From positions 1 to 7,873 of the forward strand of contig JAGLBH010000057.1 of NCBI GenBank assembly GCA_018260285.1: DNA of 7,873 bases, read 5' to 3'. Numbering within the stretch: position 1 is the first letter of the stretch; each line of letters opens with the position of its first letter. This document shows, piece by piece, positions 5,814 through 7,873 of this stretch. The stretch comes from Arthrobacter sp. (GTDB taxonomy: Bacteria > Actinomycetota > Actinomycetes > Actinomycetales > Micrococcaceae). Both the position numbers and the translations under genes were made by a program. Below the pieces are notes generated by a model. The model had not been told where the DNA came from. It saw nothing but the letters and a program-made list of their open reading frames with translations, and did not search any database.

Positions 5814-7511
5814 CTAGAGAATGGGCAGGTACATGGCCACGCAGAGGGCCAGCGCCAGAGTGCCGAGGAGTGCGGGAGAGCGGTACCAGGCCTCGTCGCC
5901 CGCCACATGGTCCATGGAGTAGTCGATCGTGCCCACCCCGTAGACGAGGCCCTGGAGCTCGGACTCCGGCTTGGGCTTCGTCATGAGGGAGACCGCCCAC
6001 CCCACCACGACCACGGCCGCGAAGGAGATGATGGCCCCGTAGAGGGTCTCCGCCGTCGCCGAGGGGAAGAGGGACGGATTGTTGAGGTACGCGATCCAGA
6101 CGACAGCCGGAGCGACGATGCCCGCCAGGTAGCCCCAGAGGCCGGCCGCCGGAGACATCCGCTTCCAGAGGAGCCCCATGATGAAGACCGCGAAGAGCGG
6201 GGCGTTGAAGAAGCTGAAGAGCGTCTGCATGTAGGTCATGATGTTGCCCGCTCCGGCCGCCATGAAGGCGGTGCCGATGCCGATGAGGACGCCGACGACC
6301 GTCACGACGCGACCCGCTTTGAGATAGTAGGCGTCGTTCTCGCCCTGCTTGACGTAGCGCTGCCAGATGTCATAGGTGAACACGGTGTTGAAGGAGGAGA
6401 CGTTGGCCGCCATGCCCGCCATGAAGGACGCCATGAGACCGGTCACCGCGACGCCGAGCACGCCCGAGGGCAGATACATCTGCATGAGTTTGGGGATCAC
6501 CTCGTTGTAGCTGATCTGGTCCCCGGTCGGGTGGGCCGCCAGCTGGTTGCCCAGGACCGCCGCCCCGATGAGGCCGGGCACGACGACGATGAGCGGGATG
6601 AGCACCTTGGGGAACGCCCCGATGAGCGGAGTGCGGCGTGCAGCCGACATGTTCTTGGCGGAGAAGGCGCGCTGGACCTCGGTGAAGTTGGTGGTCCAGT
6701 AGCCGAAGGAGAGGACGAAGCCGAGGCCGAGGACGATCGCGAGCCAGTTGGCGCCGATCGGGTTGGTCACGTCCCCGATGCCCGTGCCCTGCCAGGCGGA
6801 CATGTGGAGGCTGCTCACGCCGTCGGTCTCCGCGAGCGCCTTCTTCAGGCCGTCCCAGCCCTGGACACGGTGCATGCCGACCACGGTGAGGGGAACGAGG
6901 CCCGCGATGATGACGAAGAACTGAAGGACCTCGTTGTAGATGGCCGAGCTGAGGCCGCCGAGGGTGATGTAGAAGAGCACGAAGGCCGCAGAGACGATGA
7001 TCGCCACGGACTGGGGCCAGCCGAGCATCGCCTCGACGATGATGGCCATCGCGTAGAGGTTGATGCCCGCGATGAGCACGTTGGAGACGGCGAAGCTGAG
7101 GGCGTTGACGAGGTGCGCGGGCCTGCCGAAGCGCCGGAGCATGAACTCGGGCACGGAGCGCACCTTGGACGCGTAGTAGAACGGCATCATGACGAGGCCG
7201 AGGAAGACCATGGCCGGGACGGCCCCGATGAGGTAGTAGTGCATGGTTGCCATGCCGATCTGTGCCCCGTTGGCCGCCATGCCGAGGATCTCGGTGGCGC
7301 CGAGGTTGGCCGAGACGAAGGCCAGGCCGGTGATCCACGCGGGCATGGAGCGTCCGGAGAGGAAGAAGTCCATGCTGGTCTTGACGCTGCGGCGGGCGAT
7401 GACGCCGATCGCGATGACCACTCCGAAGTACACGGCCAGCATGAGGTAGTCCACCGGCTGGAGGTCCAGCCTGATATTCGATTGCGCTATGGGCACGAGG
7501 GTTGGCAGCAC
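5814..7511 (-). CDS. SGLT-type sodium:solute symporter (SSS/SLC5 family)
   Basis: This is a polytopic inner-membrane transporter of about 565 residues that should import a solute, probably a sugar or polyol, with Na+. SLC5 landmarks in order: SMDFFLSGRSMPAW (46-59), SANLGATEILGMAANGAQIG (67-86, the SGLT-like first-helix region), VRSVPEFMLRRFG (117-129), GGLSSAIYNEVLQFF (185-199), YWTTNFTEVQRAFSAKNMS (271-289), which closely matches the SGLT block ending SAKNMS, and ANVSSFNTVFTYDIWQ (369-384), whose paired serines correspond to the TM8 sodium-site serines of the family. The size fits a 14-helix SGLT core. GTG at 7509-7511 is chosen because AAGGAG (7518-7523) lies 6 bases upstream. An ATG at 7515-7517 touches the AAGGAG, and an ATG at 7575-7577 falls inside the operator boxes, so both are less likely. 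The substrate is not resolvable. The divergent DeoR regulator favours a carbohydrate. Confidence 0.93.
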   Translation of the reverse strand: MLPTLVPIAQSNIRLDLQPVDYLMLAVYFGVVIAIGVIARRSVKTSMDFFLSGRSMPAWITGLAFVSANLGATEILGMAANGAQIGMATMHYYLIGAVPAMVFLGLVMMPFYYASKVRSVPEFMLRRFGRPAHLVNALSFAVSNVLIAGINLYAMAIIVEAMLGWPQSVAIIVSAAFVLFYITLGGLSSAIYNEVLQFFVIIAGLVPLTVVGMHRVQGWDGLKKALAETDGVSSLHMSAWQGTGIGDVTNPIGANWLAIVLGLGFVLSFGYWTTNFTEVQRAFSAKNMSAARRTPLIGAFPKVLIPLIVVVPGLIGAAVLGNQLAAHPTGDQISYNEVIPKLMQMYLPSGVLGVAVTGLMASFMAGMAANVSSFNTVFTYDIWQRYVKQGENDAYYLKAGRVVTVVGVLIGIGTAFMAAGAGNIMTYMQTLFSFFNAPLFAVFIMGLLWKRMSPAAGLWGYLAGIVAPAVVWIAYLNNPSLFPSATAETLYGAIISFAAVVVVGWAVSLMTKPKPESELQGLVYGVGTIDYSMDHVAGDEAWYRSPALLGTLALALCVAMYLPIL

Positions 7512-7517
7512 ACGCAT

Positions 7518-7523
7518 CTCCTT
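7518..7523 (-). promoter_or_regulatory. Ribosome binding site that sets the symporter start
   Basis: On the minus strand, AAGGAG is followed by ATGCGT and then GTG. A 6-base spacing to GTG is ideal, whereas the in-frame ATG directly touches the AAGGAG. This supports GTG (7509-7511) as the start. Confidence 0.7.
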
Positions 7524-7556
7524 GGGTATGAGGTGTGAGACTCTGAACGAGAGAAT

Positions 7557-7591
7557 TGTTCGTCTCTGTTCAATCATGTTTACTCTTGTTT
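7557..7591. promoter_or_regulatory. Four in-phase TGTTC/TGTTT boxes, probable DeoR-type operator
   Basis: TGTTC occurs at 7557-7561 and 7567-7571, and TGTTT at 7577-7581 and 7587-7591. All four are on the plus strand and exactly 10 bp apart, about one helical turn. The array sits 46 bases upstream of the symporter start and 53 upstream of the deoR-type gene, in a patch much richer in A/T than its surroundings. TGTTC/TGTTT-like direct repeats are a known operator form for DeoR-family sugar regulators such as GlpR and FruR/LacR-type proteins. On the minus strand, TTGATT (7616-7611) and TAAACA (7592-7587), 18 bases apart, are a weak promoter candidate whose -10 would overlap the fourth box. Confidence 0.6.
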
Positions 7592-7633
7592 AGAAGAGAA
7601 TGCTACCCTCAATCAACCGCCCGCACCCCCTAG

Positions 7634-7640
7634 AAGGAGG
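7634..7640 (+). promoter_or_regulatory. Ribosome binding site of the DeoR-family gene
   Basis: AAGGAGG, a near-perfect anti-Shine-Dalgarno match, lies four bases before the ATG at 7645 and fixes the start of the regulator. Confidence 0.8.
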
Positions 7641-7644
7641 CTTC

Positions 7645-7873
7645 ATGCTGGCTGACGCACGACGCCGGAAGATCGTGGAGCTCGTCGAGCAGGAGGGGTC
7701 GCTCACCGTCGCCTCCCTCATGGGCGCGCTGGACGTCTCTGACATGACCGTGCGCAGGGACCTCACCGCCCTGCAGGACGCCGGCCTCGTGCAGCGGGTG
7801 CACGGCGGGGTCCAGCGAGCCGGCACAGGGATTGTGGAGCCCGCCTTCGCGGAGAAGGAGTCCCAGAACGCCC
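7645..7873 (+). CDS. DeoR-family transcriptional regulator, N-terminal part (cut by window edge)
   Basis: DeoR-family proteins are usually sugar-catabolism repressors that sense a phosphorylated sugar with a C-terminal isomerase-like domain. The 76 residues present hold the complete N-terminal winged helix-turn-helix: ADARRRKIVELVEQEGSLTV, then LMGALDVSDMTVRRDLTALQ with the recognition helix at about 31-41, then the RVHGGV wing signature at 51-56. The following FAEKESQNA matches the family linker before the sensor domain, which lies outside the window. AAGGAGG sets the start. It is divergent from the symporter operon, and the four TGTTC/TGTTT boxes lie between them. Control of that operon and of itself is therefore the natural inference. 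The inducer and any catabolic genes downstream cannot be seen. Confidence 0.93.
   Translation, partial: MLADARRRKIVELVEQEGSLTVASLMGALDVSDMTVRRDLTALQDAGLVQRVHGGVQRAGTGIVEPAFAEKESQNA

Noticed and set aside
5379..7538. Very long plus-strand open frame opposite the symporter operon
   Set aside because: Its translation is a His/Asp/Glu/Gly-rich string without domains, typical of the antisense of a high-GC membrane protein gene. The minus-strand frames give clear family matches.
7537..7566. Inverted pair GAGAC...GTCTC with inner GAAC...GTTC as a palindromic operator
   Set aside because: The two halves are out of register by three bases. The direct TGTTY array explains the region better.

Overview
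The window is high-GC bacterial DNA whose gene order and protein signatures point to Actinomycetota. NusA ends after its second KH domain, IF-2 has an Ala/Pro-rich N-terminus with an NPFG motif, and the rimP-nusA-ylxR-infB order is typical of the phylum. A member of the Actinomycetaceae (Actinomyces/Schaalia type) is a reasonable guess, but the sequence does not prove it.

Layout: (1) Positions 1-2636, minus strand: the translation/transcription operon rimP-nusA-ylxR-infB, with infB cut by the left edge at about residue 175. A 180-base leader before infB contains short complementary repeats, one of which overlaps the infB ribosome binding site. (2) Positions 2812-3636, plus strand, divergent from rimP: an exported or membrane-anchored protein resembling the ferritin-like DUF4439 family. 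(3) Positions 3789-5216, plus strand: an N-terminal PRC-barrel domain, a low-complexity linker and a 186-residue Lys/Glu/Ala helix. The helix divides exactly into fifteen 11-residue and three 7-residue units, like a group 3 LEA or apolipoprotein helix. (4) Positions 5217-5411: a convergent intergenic region with several hairpins, likely a two-way terminator. (5) Positions 5412-7511, minus strand: a two-gene operon encoding an SGLT-type (SLC5/SSS) sodium:solute symporter and a small two-helix membrane protein. (6) Positions 7512-7644: a comparatively AT-rich divergent regulatory region with four TGTTC/TGTTT boxes spaced exactly 10 bp apart. (7) From 7645 to the right edge, plus strand: the N-terminus of a DeoR-family repressor.

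How the parts work together: the left operon is housekeeping (30S maturation, Nus-factor transcription control, YlxR, translation initiation). The right part looks like a sugar or polyol uptake unit controlled by its divergent DeoR regulator, presumably through the in-phase boxes. The PRC-barrel/11-mer protein stands alone and is the least explained gene here. It is probably a stress, envelope or desiccation-type polyampholyte protein, but its function cannot be assigned from sequence. No mobile element, CRISPR array, tRNA or rRNA was seen.
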